Under the pieces are notes generated by a model. It made no database searches and was not told where the DNA came from. It saw only the letters and a list, made by a program, of their open reading frames with translations. A program made the position numbers and the translations under genes. A stretch of DNA of 64,000 nt from Streptomyces capillispiralis (GTDB lineage Bacteria > Actinomycetota > Actinomycetes > Streptomycetales > Streptomycetaceae). Numbering within the stretch: the first letter of the stretch is position 1; each line of letters starts with the position of its first letter. Below are positions 1 to 8,797 of this stretch, piece after piece. The stretch covers positions 2,822,501 through 2,886,500 of the forward strand of contig NZ_VIWV01000001.1 of assembly GCF_007829875.1 (NCBI RefSeq), given 5' to 3'.

Positions 1-2
1 TC

Positions 3-2348
3 GAGCGGCTGATCAAACGGGACGGACTGCGGATCGCCGACGGCGTGCTCGCCGCCGTCCTCGCGCACGGTGTGACACTCGCCACCGACCTGTGGGTCGC
101 GCGCGCCGCCCCGGACTCGATCCAGGAGGCGCTCACCCAGCCCTCCCCCGGGGACATCCACGCGCTGACCGACCCGGTGCACGGCTACCTGGCCCCGGTC
201 ATCGCGTACATGACGGCCGTCGGCATGTCCCGCAGACCCCGGTGGCGCGCCGTGCTGTGGGTGGTGCTGCTCCTCGACGCCTTCTCGATGCTCGTCACCG
301 GCTACACGACACCGTTCTCGATCATCCTCACCGTGCTGATCGGCTGGACCGTCGCCTACGGCACCCTCTACGCGGTCGGCTCGCCCAATGTGCGCCCCAC
401 GGGCCGCACCCTGATGGCGGGCCTGCGCACCGTCGGTTTCCGCCCCGTGAGCGCCGCCCGCGTGGAGGCCGCGGACGCCGCCGAGGCGGGCGACCGGGGG
501 CGCCGCTACTTCGTCACCCTGGAGGACGGTCCGCCGCTGGACGTCACGGTGGTCGACCGCGAACAGCAGGCGCAGGGCTTCTTCTACCGCGCGTGGCGCA
601 ATCTGGCGCTGCGCGGCTTCGCCACCCGCAGCAGCCTCCAGTCACTGCGCCAGGCGCTGGAGCAGGAGGCGCTGCTGGCCTACGCGGCCATCGCGGCCGG
701 CGCCAACGCGCCCAAGCTGATCGCGACCTCCGAGCTCGGTCCCGACGCGGTGATGCTCGTCTACGAGCACAGCGGCGGACGCACCCTGGACTCGCTGGCG
801 GACGAGGAGATCACCGACGACCTGCTGCGCGACACCTGGCACCAGGTACGGGCCCTGCAGTCCCGCCGTATCGCGCACCGCAGGCTGGTGGGCGACGCCA
901 TCCTGGTGGATCGTTCCGGCACGGTGATCCTCACCGACCTGCGCGTCGGCGAGATCGCGGCCGGTGATCTGCTGCTGCGCATGGACACCTCCCAGCTGCT
1001 GGTGACGCTGGGCCTCAGGGTGGGCGCCGAACGCGCGGTGGCCTCCGCGCTGAGCGTCCTCGGTCCCGACACCGTGGCGGACTGTCTGCCGATGCTCCAG
1101 CCGATCGCGCTGAGCCGCTCCACGCGCGCGACCCTGCGCAAGCTGGCCAGGGAGCGGGCGGAGCGGGAGCGCGAGGCGGTCCTGGAGGCCTCCCGGCACT
1201 CCCGGCCGGCCCGCGCGGAGCACGGCGCGGACGACGACGCACACCCCGTGGCGCTGGAGAAGGTCGACAAGAAGGCCGTACGCGCCGAGCAGCGGGCCGA
1301 GAAGCGGGCCATCGACGAGGCCCTGGAGGAGGCCCGCGAGGAGGATCTGCTGGCCCAGATCCGGCACGAGGTGCTGCGGATCAGGCCGCAGGCCCCGGTC
1401 GAGCCGGCCCGTCTGGAGCGGGTGCGCCCGCGCACGCTGATCAGTTTCATCGCGGGGGCCATCGGCGCGTACTTCCTGCTGACGCAGCTCACCCACATCG
1501 AGTTCGGCCCGCTGATCGCGAACGCGGAGTGGGGCTGGGTGGCCGCGGCGGTGCTGTTCTCGGCGGCCAGTTATGTCGCGGCGGCCATGGCGCTGCTCGG
1601 GTTCGTACCGGAGCGGGTGCCGTTCCCGCGGACGGTGGCGGCGCAGGTCGCCGGGTCGTTCGTGAAGATCGTCGCGCCGGCGGCGGTGGGCGGTGTCGCA
1701 CTGAACACGCGCTTCCTCCAGCGCGCGGGGGTGCGGCCGGGGCTCGCGGTGGCGAGCGTGGGCGCGTCGCAGCTCTTCGGGCTCGGCTGCCACATCCTGA
1801 TGCTGCTGGCCTTCGGCTATCTGACCGGTACCGAGAAGACGCCCTCCCTCACTCCGTCCCGCACGGTCATCGGGGGCCTGTTGACGGTGGCGGTGCTGGT
1901 GCTGGTGGTGACCTCGGTGCCGTTCCTGCGGAAGTTCGTCGTCACCCGCGTGCGGTCGCTGTTCGCCGGGGTCGTGCCGCGCATGCTCGATGTGCTGCAG
2001 CGGCCGCAGAAGCTGGTCACCGGTATCGGCGGCATGCTGCTGCTGACGGCCTGCTTCGTGATGTGCCTGGACGCCTCGATCCGGGCGTTCGGCGACGAGA
2101 CGACCTCGGTCAGCCTCGCGAGCGTCGCCGTCGTGTTCCTCGCGGGCAACGCGCTGGGGTCGGCGGCGCCGACACCCGGTGGTGTGGGCGCGGTGGAGGC
2201 GACCCTGACGGTCGGTCTGATCGCGGTCGGGCTGCCCAAGGAGGTCGCCGCGCCGGCCGTCCTGCTCTTCCGGCTGCTGACCCTGTGGCTGCCGGTGCTC
2301 CCCGGATGGCTGGCCTTCAACCACCTCACGCGCAAGGCGGCCCTGTAG
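3..2348 (+). CDS. Membrane protein: pseudokinase-like domain fused to UPF0104/LPG-synthase-type transmembrane domain (5' end outside window)
   Basis: The reading frame is open to the left edge, so the N-terminus is missing; the first in-window start codon (GTG at 45) is probably internal. Numbering from that GTG: about three membrane segments at 45-125; a soluble part at 150-330 with kinase-like features (an AHRRLVGDAI stretch followed by VILTDL, in the place of the HRD and DFG loops but degenerate); a charged Lys/Arg/Glu-rich linker at 360-455; and a polytopic domain from about 462 to 760 like the TIGR00374/UPF0104 membrane part of lysylphosphatidylglycerol synthases. There is no C-terminal MprF synthase domain. 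Role inferred: lipid or glycolipid flipping or binding at the membrane, possibly gated by the soluble domain. The family is recognised; the substrate is unknown. Confidence 0.8.
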   Translation, partial: ERLIKRDGLRIADGVLAAVLAHGVTLATDLWVARAAPDSIQEALTQPSPGDIHALTDPVHGYLAPVIAYMTAVGMSRRPRWRAVLWVVLLLDAFSMLVTGYTTPFSIILTVLIGWTVAYGTLYAVGSPNVRPTGRTLMAGLRTVGFRPVSAARVEAADAAEAGDRGRRYFVTLEDGPPLDVTVVDREQQAQGFFYRAWRNLALRGFATRSSLQSLRQALEQEALLAYAAIAAGANAPKLIATSELGPDAVMLVYEHSGGRTLDSLADEEITDDLLRDTWHQVRALQSRRIAHRRLVGDAILVDRSGTVILTDLRVGEIAAGDLLLRMDTSQLLVTLGLRVGAERAVASALSVLGPDTVADCLPMLQPIALSRSTRATLRKLARERAEREREAVLEASRHSRPARAEHGADDDAHPVALEKVDKKAVRAEQRAEKRAIDEALEEAREEDLLAQIRHEVLRIRPQAPVEPARLERVRPRTLISFIAGAIGAYFLLTQLTHIEFGPLIANAEWGWVAAAVLFSAASYVAAAMALLGFVPERVPFPRTVAAQVAGSFVKIVAPAAVGGVALNTRFLQRAGVRPGLAVASVGASQLFGLGCHILMLLAFGYLTGTEKTPSLTPSRTVIGGLLTVAVLVLVVTSVPFLRKFVVTRVRSLFAGVVPRMLDVLQRPQKLVTGIGGMLLLTACFVMCLDASIRAFGDETTSVSLASVAVVFLAGNALGSAAPTPGGVGAVEATLTVGLIAVGLPKEVAAPAVLLFRLLTLWLPVLPGWLAFNHLTRKAAL

Positions 2349-2439
2349 GCGGCGCCGGACGGACGGCACGGGCCTCGGACCGTACCCCGTACGGCTCGTG
2401 TCCCGCGCGTCCCGCCCGGGGCGACCGCAGGATGGGAGC

Positions 2440-3999
2440 ATGCCCCACCCCCTGTCCCGGCCCTTCCGCCTGCGGGCCGCCGCCCTGGCCGTCGTCGCCG
2501 TACTGCTGCCGGCCCTGCTGACGGGCTGCGGCGAGGACGACAGGGACGAGGACCTGACGGGGCAGCAGCTGAGCTGGGAGGACTGTCCTGCCCCGGCCGA
2601 GGCGCAGGGCGGCGGCGCCGCCCCGTCCCCGCTGCCCGGCGGCCGGGGCAAGTGGAGCTGCGCCACCATGAAGGCGCCGCTGGACTGGGACGATCCCGAC
2701 GGCGCCACCATCGACCTGGCGCTGATCCGGGCCAGGTCGAGCGGCTCGGCGGACCGGCGCATCGGCTCCCTGATCTTCAACTTCGGCGGTCCCGGCCTCT
2801 CCGGCGTCCACACGCTGCCCGCCTTCGGCACGCAGTACGCGACCCTGCGGACCCGCTACGACCTGGTGGGCTTCGACCCCCGCGGGGTGGGCCGCAGCGC
2901 ACCCGTGCTCTGCCTCGACGACCGGCGGCTCGACGCGTACCTCCAGCAGGACGCCACCCCCGACGACAGCGCCGAACGCACCGAACTCATGGAGACCACC
3001 ACCGAGTTCAACGCGGCCTGCGAGAAGAACTCCGGACGGACCCTCGCGCACGTGCGCACCGCGGACGCCGCCCGCGACCTGGACCTGATGCGCCAGGTCC
3101 TCGGCGACGACGAACTGCACTACTTCGGCGTCTCCTACGGCACCGAGCTCGGCGGCGTCTACGCCCACCTGTTCCCCGGGAAGGTGGGCCACGCGGTGTT
3201 CGACGCGGTCGTGGACCCCACACAGGACGCGGAGCAGAGCTCGCTGGGCCAGGCGCGCGGGTTCCAGCTCGCGCTCGGCAACTACGCCGAGCACTGCGTC
3301 TCGCAGACCGGTCCGTGCCCGGTCGGCGACAGCGCGCAGGACGTCAAGGACCGTATCGGCAGGCTGCTGAAGGACCTCGACAGCCGGCCGATCCCCGGCG
3401 CCTTCCCGCGGGAGCTGACCCAGACCGCGGCGACCAGCGGCATCGCGCAGGCCCTGTACTCCCAGGAGCTCTGGGACTTCCTCACCGACGGTCTCCAGGA
3501 GGCGTACGACGGCGACGGGACGATCCTGATGCTGCTGTCCGACGCGCTGGCCGGGCGCGACGATGGGGGCGGGTACAGCAACATCGTCGCGGCCAACGTC
3601 GCCGTCAGCTGCTCGGACCACCGTTCCCGCTACACCCCCGCGGACGTGGAGCGCAGGCTGCCGCGGTTCCGGGCGGCGTCCGGTCTGTTCGGCGAGTACA
3701 TGGCGTGGGGGCTGGTCGGCTGCACCGACTGGGCGGTGCCGGGGGCGGCCGATCATCCGGACGTGAGTGCTCCGGGCGCGGCCCCGATCCTGGTGATCGG
3801 CAACACGGGCGACCCGGCCACACCGTACGAGGGGGCGCGCAGGATGGTGGAGGAGCTGGGTGAGGGCGTCGGTGTGGAACTGACGTACGAGGGGCAGGGG
3901 CACGGGGCCTACACCAGCGACAACCGGTGCGTGCGGGACGCGGTGCACGGCTACCTGCTGGACGGGAAGGTGCCGGCGGCCGGGACCGTCTGCTCCTGA
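2440..3999 (+). CDS. Secreted lipoprotein tripeptidyl aminopeptidase-like hydrolase (Tap/SlpD/SlpE family), first of a tandem pair
   Basis: A 519-residue alpha/beta hydrolase of peptidase family S33 with the TAP-like C-terminal domain. The ATG at 2440 is chosen over an upstream in-frame GTG at 2398 because it puts a lipoprotein signal (hydrophobic stretch ending LLTGC) at the very N-terminus. Nucleophile Ser232 sits in GVSYGTELGG. Asp458 (GNTGDPATP) and His488 (GQGHGAY) complete the triad. The product should be exported, lipidated and release N-terminal tripeptides from exported proteins or peptides. The next gene is a close paralogue on the same strand. The pair recalls slpD/slpE, the mycelium-associated Tap-like proteinases of S. 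lividans; which copy is which cannot be settled by eye. Confidence 0.88.
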   Translation: MPHPLSRPFRLRAAALAVVAVLLPALLTGCGEDDRDEDLTGQQLSWEDCPAPAEAQGGGAAPSPLPGGRGKWSCATMKAPLDWDDPDGATIDLALIRARSSGSADRRIGSLIFNFGGPGLSGVHTLPAFGTQYATLRTRYDLVGFDPRGVGRSAPVLCLDDRRLDAYLQQDATPDDSAERTELMETTTEFNAACEKNSGRTLAHVRTADAARDLDLMRQVLGDDELHYFGVSYGTELGGVYAHLFPGKVGHAVFDAVVDPTQDAEQSSLGQARGFQLALGNYAEHCVSQTGPCPVGDSAQDVKDRIGRLLKDLDSRPIPGAFPRELTQTAATSGIAQALYSQELWDFLTDGLQEAYDGDGTILMLLSDALAGRDDGGGYSNIVAANVAVSCSDHRSRYTPADVERRLPRFRAASGLFGEYMAWGLVGCTDWAVPGAADHPDVSAPGAAPILVIGNTGDPATPYEGARRMVEELGEGVGVELTYEGQGHGAYTSDNRCVRDAVHGYLLDGKVPAAGTVCS

Positions 4000-4046
4000 G
4001 CGGACGTCAGACTCACAGGGAGTCAGGAAAGCCGCAGGTCAGAACG

Positions 4047-4055
4047 TTATCCACA
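4047..4055 (+). other. Single DnaA-box-like nonamer (TTATCCACA)
   Basis: A perfect match to the classical DnaA box lies in the 144-nt gap between the two Tap-like genes, about 90 nt before the second start codon. Only one copy is present, so it is not an origin. It could be a chance match or a DnaA-titration/regulatory site. Confidence 0.35.
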
Positions 4056-4143
4056 GGCTTCCCCGGCAGGCGGCGGATCTGCCTACCATGGCACGACCGC
4101 CATCCGCGGCACGGTGCGGACGGCCAGCGAGGGGGGAAGGCGC

Positions 4144-5637
4144 ATGACCCGAATCACACGGTGGACGGCCCTGACGGTCGCCGCCGCGCTGCTGACGGCG
4201 GGCTGCAGCGGCTCGTCGGACGACGGCTCCGGGGGCGACGGCAAGAGCGGCGGGACGGCGCTCGACTGGGGACGCTGCAAGGGCGGCGAAGACGCTCCCG
4301 CTCCGGGCGACGACTGGCAGTGCGCCACCCTGCGGGTGCCGCTGGACTGGGCGAAGCCCGACGGCCCGACCGTCGGACTGGCCCTGATCCGGGCGAAGGC
4401 GACGGGGGACGACCGTCTCGGCTCACTGCTGTTCAACTTCGGCGGCCCCGGCGGCTCGGGCGTTTCCACGATGCCGTCCTACGCCGCCACGGCCTCCGAG
4501 CTGCGCGAGCGGTACGACCTGGTGAGCTGGGACCCGCGCGGGGTGGCCGCCAGCGAGGGCGTCCGCTGCCGTGACGACAAGGCCATCCAGGCCGCCGAGT
4601 CGTCGGTGGACGGCACCCCGGACACCCCGGAGGAGGAGCGGGCGTTCCTCGCGGACGCCGCCGACTTCGGCAAGGGCTGCCAGGAGCGGGCCGGCAAGCT
4701 GATGGCCCATGTGTCGACCACGGACACCGCGCGCGACATGGACCGCATCCGGCAGGCCCTCGGCGACGACAGGCTGAACTACTTCGGCATCTCCTACGGC
4801 ACCGAGCTGGGCGGGGTCTACGCCCACCTGTTCCCCGAGAAGGTCGGGCGGATGACGCTCGACGCGGTGGTCGACCCAAGCGCCGACACGATGGGGCACG
4901 CCAAGAACCAGACGCGCGGCTTCCAGACGGCGCTGGACAACTACCTGCGGTCCACGGGCCGGGACCCCGAGCAGGGGACACGGGAGATCGCGGAGCTGCT
5001 GGACCGGATCGACGCCGAACCGCTGCCGACGTCCTCGTCCGGGCGCGAGCTGACGCAGACCCTGGCGCTGACCGGCATCGTGCTGCCGCTCTACAGCAAG
5101 GACGGCTGGCCGGCGCTGACCAGCGCGCTGAAGGCGGCGGAGGAGGGGGACGGTTCGGAGCTGCTGGCGCTGGCCGACGGCTACAACGACCGCGACACCT
5201 CGGGACGCTACGGCACGACGACCCACTCGCAGCGGGTCATATCGTGCCTGGACGACAAGCAGCGGCCGACTGTGGCGGAGACGAAGAAGCTGCTGCCCGA
5301 ATTCGAGGAGATCTCCCCCGTGTTCGGGTCCTTCCTGGGCTGGGACACGGCGGGCTGGTGCCACGACTGGCCGGTCCCCGGCCAGCACGACACCCCCGAG
5401 GTGAGCGCGCCGGGCGCTGCGCCGGTCCTGGTGGTGGGCAACACCGGCGACCCGGCCACGCCGTACGAGGGCGCCCGGAAGATGGCGGACGAGCTGGGCG
5501 AGGGCGTCGGTGTGGTGCTCACCTGGAAGGGCGAGGGCCATGGCGCGTACGGCAGTGGGAGCGACTGTGTGGACTCCACGGTGAACGCGTATCTGCTGGA
5601 CGGCACGGTGCCCGAGGACGGCAAGGTCTGCTCATGA
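4144..5637 (+). CDS. Secreted lipoprotein tripeptidyl aminopeptidase-like hydrolase, second of the tandem pair
   Basis: A 497-residue paralogue of the preceding gene, same fold and same strand. The ATG at 4144 follows a purine-rich ribosome site (GGGGGGAAGG) and begins a lipoprotein signal ending LLTAGC. The triad is Ser217 (GISYGTELGG), Asp436 (GNTGDPATP) and His466 (GEGHGAY). The large 144-nt gap to the upstream gene suggests its own promoter. Together the two proteins look like the slpD/slpE pair, anchored outside the membrane and acting on N-termini of secreted proteins or on peptides taken up by transporters such as the Opp system at the other end of this window; that functional link is only an inference. 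Confidence 0.88.
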   Translation: MTRITRWTALTVAAALLTAGCSGSSDDGSGGDGKSGGTALDWGRCKGGEDAPAPGDDWQCATLRVPLDWAKPDGPTVGLALIRAKATGDDRLGSLLFNFGGPGGSGVSTMPSYAATASELRERYDLVSWDPRGVAASEGVRCRDDKAIQAAESSVDGTPDTPEEERAFLADAADFGKGCQERAGKLMAHVSTTDTARDMDRIRQALGDDRLNYFGISYGTELGGVYAHLFPEKVGRMTLDAVVDPSADTMGHAKNQTRGFQTALDNYLRSTGRDPEQGTREIAELLDRIDAEPLPTSSSGRELTQTLALTGIVLPLYSKDGWPALTSALKAAEEGDGSELLALADGYNDRDTSGRYGTTTHSQRVISCLDDKQRPTVAETKKLLPEFEEISPVFGSFLGWDTAGWCHDWPVPGQHDTPEVSAPGAAPVLVVGNTGDPATPYEGARKMADELGEGVGVVLTWKGEGHGAYGSGSDCVDSTVNAYLLDGTVPEDGKVCS

Positions 5638-5640
5638 CGC

Positions 5641-5683
5641 GGGCGGGGGCTCCCCGCACCCCTGGTGCGCGAAGCCCCCGCCC
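5641..5683. terminator. Bidirectional terminator between convergent genes
   Basis: An 11-bp GC stem (GGGCGGGGGCT paired with AGCCCCCGCCC) lies between the stops of the Tap-like gene and moeZ, which face each other. No T-run follows, as is usual in Streptomyces. Confidence 0.7.
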
Positions 5684-5708
5684 CGGCCTCGGTAGCGGCC
5701 GATGTGGC

Positions 5709-6887
5709 TCAGTAGACCGGCTTCTCCGGTTCGATCTGGTTGACCCAGCCGATCACGCCGCCGCCGACGTGGACCGCGTCGGCGAAGCCCGCGGACTTCA
5801 GGACCGCGAGGACTTCCGCACTGCGGACACCCGTCTTGCAGTTCAGGACGATCTTCTTGTCCTGCGGGAGGCTCTCCAGGGCGGTGCCCATGAGGAACTC
5901 GTTCTTGGGGATCAGGCGGGCGCCCGGGATGGAGACGATCTCGAACTCGTTCGGCTCGCGCACGTCGATGAGCTCGATGCTCTCGCCGTCGTCGATCCAC
6001 TCCTTGAGCTGCTTGGGAGTGATCGTGGAGTCGACGGCCGCCGCCTGGGCCTCCTCGGACACGACGCCGCAGAAGGCCTCGTAGTCGATGAGCTCGGTGA
6101 CGGTCGGGTTCTCGCCGCAGACCGCGCAGTCGGGGTCCTTGCGGACCTTGACCTGGCGGTACTGCATCTCCAGGGCGTCGTAGATCATCAGGCGGCCGAC
6201 GAGGGGCTCGCCGATGCCGGCGAGCAGCTTGATGGCCTCGTTGACCTGGATGGAGCCGACGGACGCGCACAGCACGCCCAGGACGCCGCCCTCGGCGCAG
6301 GAGGGGACCATGCCGGGCGGCGGGGGCTCCGGGTACAGGCAGCGGTAGCAGGGGCCGTGCTCGGACCAGAACACCGAGGCCTGGCCGTCGAAGCGGTAGA
6401 TCGAGCCCCACACGTACGGCTTGTTCAGCAGCACGCAGGCGTCGTTGACCAGGTAACGGGTCGCGAAGTTGTCCGTGCCGTCGACGATCAGGTCGTACTG
6501 GCTGAAGATCTCCATCACGTTGTCGGCCTCGAGCCGCTCCTCGTGAAGGATCACGTTCACGTACGGGTTGATGCCCTTGACGGTGTCACGGGCGGACTCG
6601 GCCTTGGGACGGCCGATGTCGGCCTGGCTGTGGATGATCTGACGCTGCAGGTTCGACTCGTCGACCTCGTCGAACTCCACGATGCCGAGCGTGCCCACAC
6701 CGGCGGCGGCCATGTACATCAGCGCCGGCGAACCCAGGCCGCCGGCGCCCACACAGAGCACCTTGGCGTTCTTCAGCCGCTTCTGCCCGTCCATGCCCAC
6801 ATCGGGGATGATCAGGTGGCGGGAGTACCTGCGGACCTCGTCTACGGTGAGCTCGGGGGCCGGCTCGACCAGGGGTGGCAGCGACAC
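5709..6887 (-). CDS. moeZ: Adenylyltransferase/sulfurtransferase MoeZ (ThiF/MoeB E1-like domain plus rhodanese)
   Basis: 392 residues. The N-terminal E1-like Rossmann domain (about 20-265) has the ATP-binding GAGGLGS at 47-53 and two zinc CxxC pairs (C180/C183 and C254/C257). The C-terminal rhodanese domain (about 285-390) carries the sulfur-accepting Cys350 in NCKTGVRS. In actinobacteria MoeZ activates ubiquitin-like sulfur carriers by adenylation and loads sulfur for molybdopterin, thiamine/cysteine or thioamide synthesis. The GTG at 6887 is preceded by a CGGAG site. It sits next to an exopolysaccharide-type cluster with which it has no obvious functional link; in mycobacteria (Rv3206c) its neighbour is the DUF3152 gene, found here 5 kb away. 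Confidence 0.93.
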   Translation of the reverse strand: MSLPPLVEPAPELTVDEVRRYSRHLIIPDVGMDGQKRLKNAKVLCVGAGGLGSPALMYMAAAGVGTLGIVEFDEVDESNLQRQIIHSQADIGRPKAESARDTVKGINPYVNVILHEERLEADNVMEIFSQYDLIVDGTDNFATRYLVNDACVLLNKPYVWGSIYRFDGQASVFWSEHGPCYRCLYPEPPPPGMVPSCAEGGVLGVLCASVGSIQVNEAIKLLAGIGEPLVGRLMIYDALEMQYRQVKVRKDPDCAVCGENPTVTELIDYEAFCGVVSEEAQAAAVDSTITPKQLKEWIDDGESIELIDVREPNEFEIVSIPGARLIPKNEFLMGTALESLPQDKKIVLNCKTGVRSAEVLAVLKSAGFADAVHVGGGVIGWVNQIEPEKPVY

Positions 6888-6950
6888 GGGGACTCCGTTG
6901 GTCGGTCAATCACTACGGTTGTTCTCGCCTCAACACTGCCATGGCCTTTT

Positions 6951-7700
6951 TCATTCCGAGACACCCGTCCCGACCCGCGAGACGATGTCGTCCCAGTAGC
7001 CGGGCAGGGGCTCCCAGGCCTCGGTGCGACCGCCGTGTCCGGTGTGGTCGGTGAAGTAGAGGGTGGCCGCGCCCTGCCAGCGGGCGATCCGCAGGGCCTC
7101 GTCCAGGTGCGGCCCGGGCACTCCGTGCACGAAGTGGCAGAAGCGTTCGGGCGGGTGGTCGGCGGTCCACTCCGCCACCTGCGACCAGCGGTAGTCGCTC
7201 CAGGGGCCGGAGAAGGTGACCAGCTGGTCGGCGTGTTCGGCGTATCCCGGGTACGGGTGGGTGCCGTGGCCGAGGACGATGTGGGCGTCGTCACCGATCG
7301 CCCGGAGCGTGGTGGCGGTCCGCCGGACCTCGGGGAACGCGGCGCGGTCGGCGGGACAGCGGTCCAGGAGGAATCCGTCGACCTGGTACCAGTCGAGGAA
7401 GTGGTGGGCGTCCGAGATCACCTCGCCGAAGGTGCGCAGACCGTACGCGGTGTCGAGGTGGCCGAGGACGCGGACCCCGGCGTTGCGCAGCCGGCCGGCC
7501 GCCTCCAGGCAGTGCGGGTCGGGCTGGTCGCCGGGGCCGTCGGCCACGTTGAGCACCACCCAGTGCAGGGGGGCGCCGGGACGGGTGAGTTCGCTCCACT
7601 CCGCGGGGGCGAGGAGGGGGTGGGCGAAGCCGGGGATGCCGAGGCCGGGGCGGACATCGGTGGGGGCCGTGTTCCGTTCGGCGCGGATCAGATACGGCAT
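6951..7700 (-). CDS. Spherulin-4 (GH135-like) family protein, cytoplasmic
   Basis: 249 residues, single domain of the spherulation-specific family 4 (Sph3-like, TIM-barrel glycoside hydrolase fold). Typical marks are the WVVLNVADGPG start, the YQVDGFLLD strand near 105-113 and the HPYPGYAEHADQLVTF segment near 167-182. No signal peptide is visible. From memory, catalytic members have Asp-Glu after the VDGIFF-like strand and a Glu after the later VVVF-like strand; here these read LLDR and TFSG, so both glutamates seem to be missing. It is the last gene of a four-gene unit and overlaps the epimerase by 13 nt. Possible jobs: binding or trimming an amino-sugar polymer, or a non-catalytic partner. 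Confidence 0.75.
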   Translation of the reverse strand: MPYLIRAERNTAPTDVRPGLGIPGFAHPLLAPAEWSELTRPGAPLHWVVLNVADGPGDQPDPHCLEAAGRLRNAGVRVLGHLDTAYGLRTFGEVISDAHHFLDWYQVDGFLLDRCPADRAAFPEVRRTATTLRAIGDDAHIVLGHGTHPYPGYAEHADQLVTFSGPWSDYRWSQVAEWTADHPPERFCHFVHGVPGPHLDEALRIARWQGAATLYFTDHTGHGGRTEAWEPLPGYWDDIVSRVGTGVSE

Positions 7701-8722
7701 GCGGCCTCCATCCAGATGTCGGCCAGCGATTCCTCCAGGTTGATCCGGGGGCGCCAGCCGAGCCGGTCCCGTGCGGTGCGTACATCGGCCTGCTGCCAGC
7801 TCCCGCAGCCGTCGGGGTACGGGAAGGCCACGGGGCCCGTCGCGTGCTGGTCGGGGTCGGGGCGGGGGTGCCCGATCGTGGGCCTCAGGTGCGTGGACTG
7901 GGTGGCGTGGGATCCGTGGGCGGCGTGGTGGGAGCCGGCCATGTGGGGCGGGTGGTGCAGACCGGGCGGGCCGTCCAGCTCGTTGAGGGCGCCGCCGTAA
8001 CCGGCCACCCGGGCGAGGATGCCGGCGGCGTCGCGGAGGCGGACGGCGCGGCCGGAACCGATGTTGATCACGCCCTGAGCGGCGGACAGCGAGGCGGCGT
8101 GGACGGCGCGGGCCACATCGCGGACGTCGACGAAGTCGCGTTGCGCGCCGAGGCCGCCGAGCTTCAGCTCGCCGTCGCCGGACTGCATGGCGCGGCGCAT
8201 CGCCTCGGCCAGCCGGCCGAGCGGGGAACCGGCGGGCGTGCCGGGGCCCACGGGTGAGAAGACGCGGAGGACCACGGCGTCCAGGCCGGACCCGAGGACC
8301 AGTTCGGTGGCGGCGAGCTTGCTGACGCCGTACGGGCCGCCGGGGCGGGGGACGGCGTCCTCCGCGGTGGAGGAGCCGGGCTGGCTGGGGCCGTACTCCG
8401 AGCCGCAGCCGAGCTGCACCAGCCGGGCGCCGCAGCCGCTGCGGCGCAGGGCCTCGCAGACCGTGGCGACGGCGACGGTGTTGTGCCGGGTGAGTTCGCG
8501 GGCGCCGCCCCTCGTGGTGCCGGCGCAGTTGACGACCACGCCGGGGTGGACGGCGTCGAGGAAGCGGGTGAGGGCGCCGGGGCTGCCGGTGGCGAGGTCG
8601 AAGCGGACGTCGGCGTCGTCGCCGCGGCCCAGGGCGGTGAGCTGGACCGCGGGGTCGGCGAGGAGACGGTCGGCCACGAAGCGGCCGAGGTAGCCGTTGG
8701 CTCCGATCAGCAGGACTCTCAT
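7688..8722 (-). CDS. NAD-dependent sugar-nucleotide epimerase/dehydratase (extended SDR)
   Basis: 344 residues with the N-terminal GANGYLG dinucleotide-binding loop (residues 8-14) and the catalytic YGVSK pair (Y..K), hallmarks of extended short-chain dehydrogenases acting on UDP- or dTDP-sugars. A His-rich loop (HHPPHMAGSHHAAHGSHA) interrupts the C-terminal part. It overlaps the spherulin-4 gene downstream, and its ATG overlaps the stop of a 15-codon ORF upstream (ATGA). In the context of a PelF-type transferase, a UDP-GlcNAc/UDP-GalNAc 4-epimerase role (PelX or fungal Uge3-like) is attractive, but substrate specificity cannot be read from the sequence. Confidence 0.82.
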   Translation of the reverse strand: MRVLLIGANGYLGRFVADRLLADPAVQLTALGRGDDADVRFDLATGSPGALTRFLDAVHPGVVVNCAGTTRGGARELTRHNTVAVATVCEALRRSGCGARLVQLGCGSEYGPSQPGSSTAEDAVPRPGGPYGVSKLAATELVLGSGLDAVVLRVFSPVGPGTPAGSPLGRLAEAMRRAMQSGDGELKLGGLGAQRDFVDVRDVARAVHAASLSAAQGVINIGSGRAVRLRDAAGILARVAGYGGALNELDGPPGLHHPPHMAGSHHAAHGSHATQSTHLRPTIGHPRPDPDQHATGPVAFPYPDGCGSWQQADVRTARDRLGWRPRINLEESLADIWMEAACRI

Positions 8723-8766
8723 CGGGCGGCTCCTTCGGGGTGCGGAGCTGCGGAGCGGGTGGTCAT
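8719..8766 (-). CDS. Possible 15-codon ORF coupled to the epimerase gene
   Basis: ATG at 8766 follows a good ribosome site (AAGGAGAG) and encodes MTTRSAAPHPEGAAR; its TGA overlaps the epimerase ATG as ATGA. It fills most of the gap between the membrane-protein gene and the epimerase gene. It could be a leader that couples translation, or simply the relic of an alternative start. Too short for homology evidence. Confidence 0.35.
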   Translation of the reverse strand: MTTRSAAPHPEGAAR

Positions 8767-8797
8767 GCGGGGCTCTCCTTCGGATCCTTCGGACGGG

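Noticed and set aside
642..2831. 729-codon open frame on the minus strand opposite the first gene
   Set aside because: Arg/Gly/His-rich composition with no domain; it is a GC-driven shadow of two well-supported plus-strand genes.
5244..8000. 918-codon plus-strand open frame
   Set aside because: It spans the 3' part of a peptidase gene, moeZ and the spherulin-4 gene in wrong frames; typical antisense open frame in high-GC DNA.
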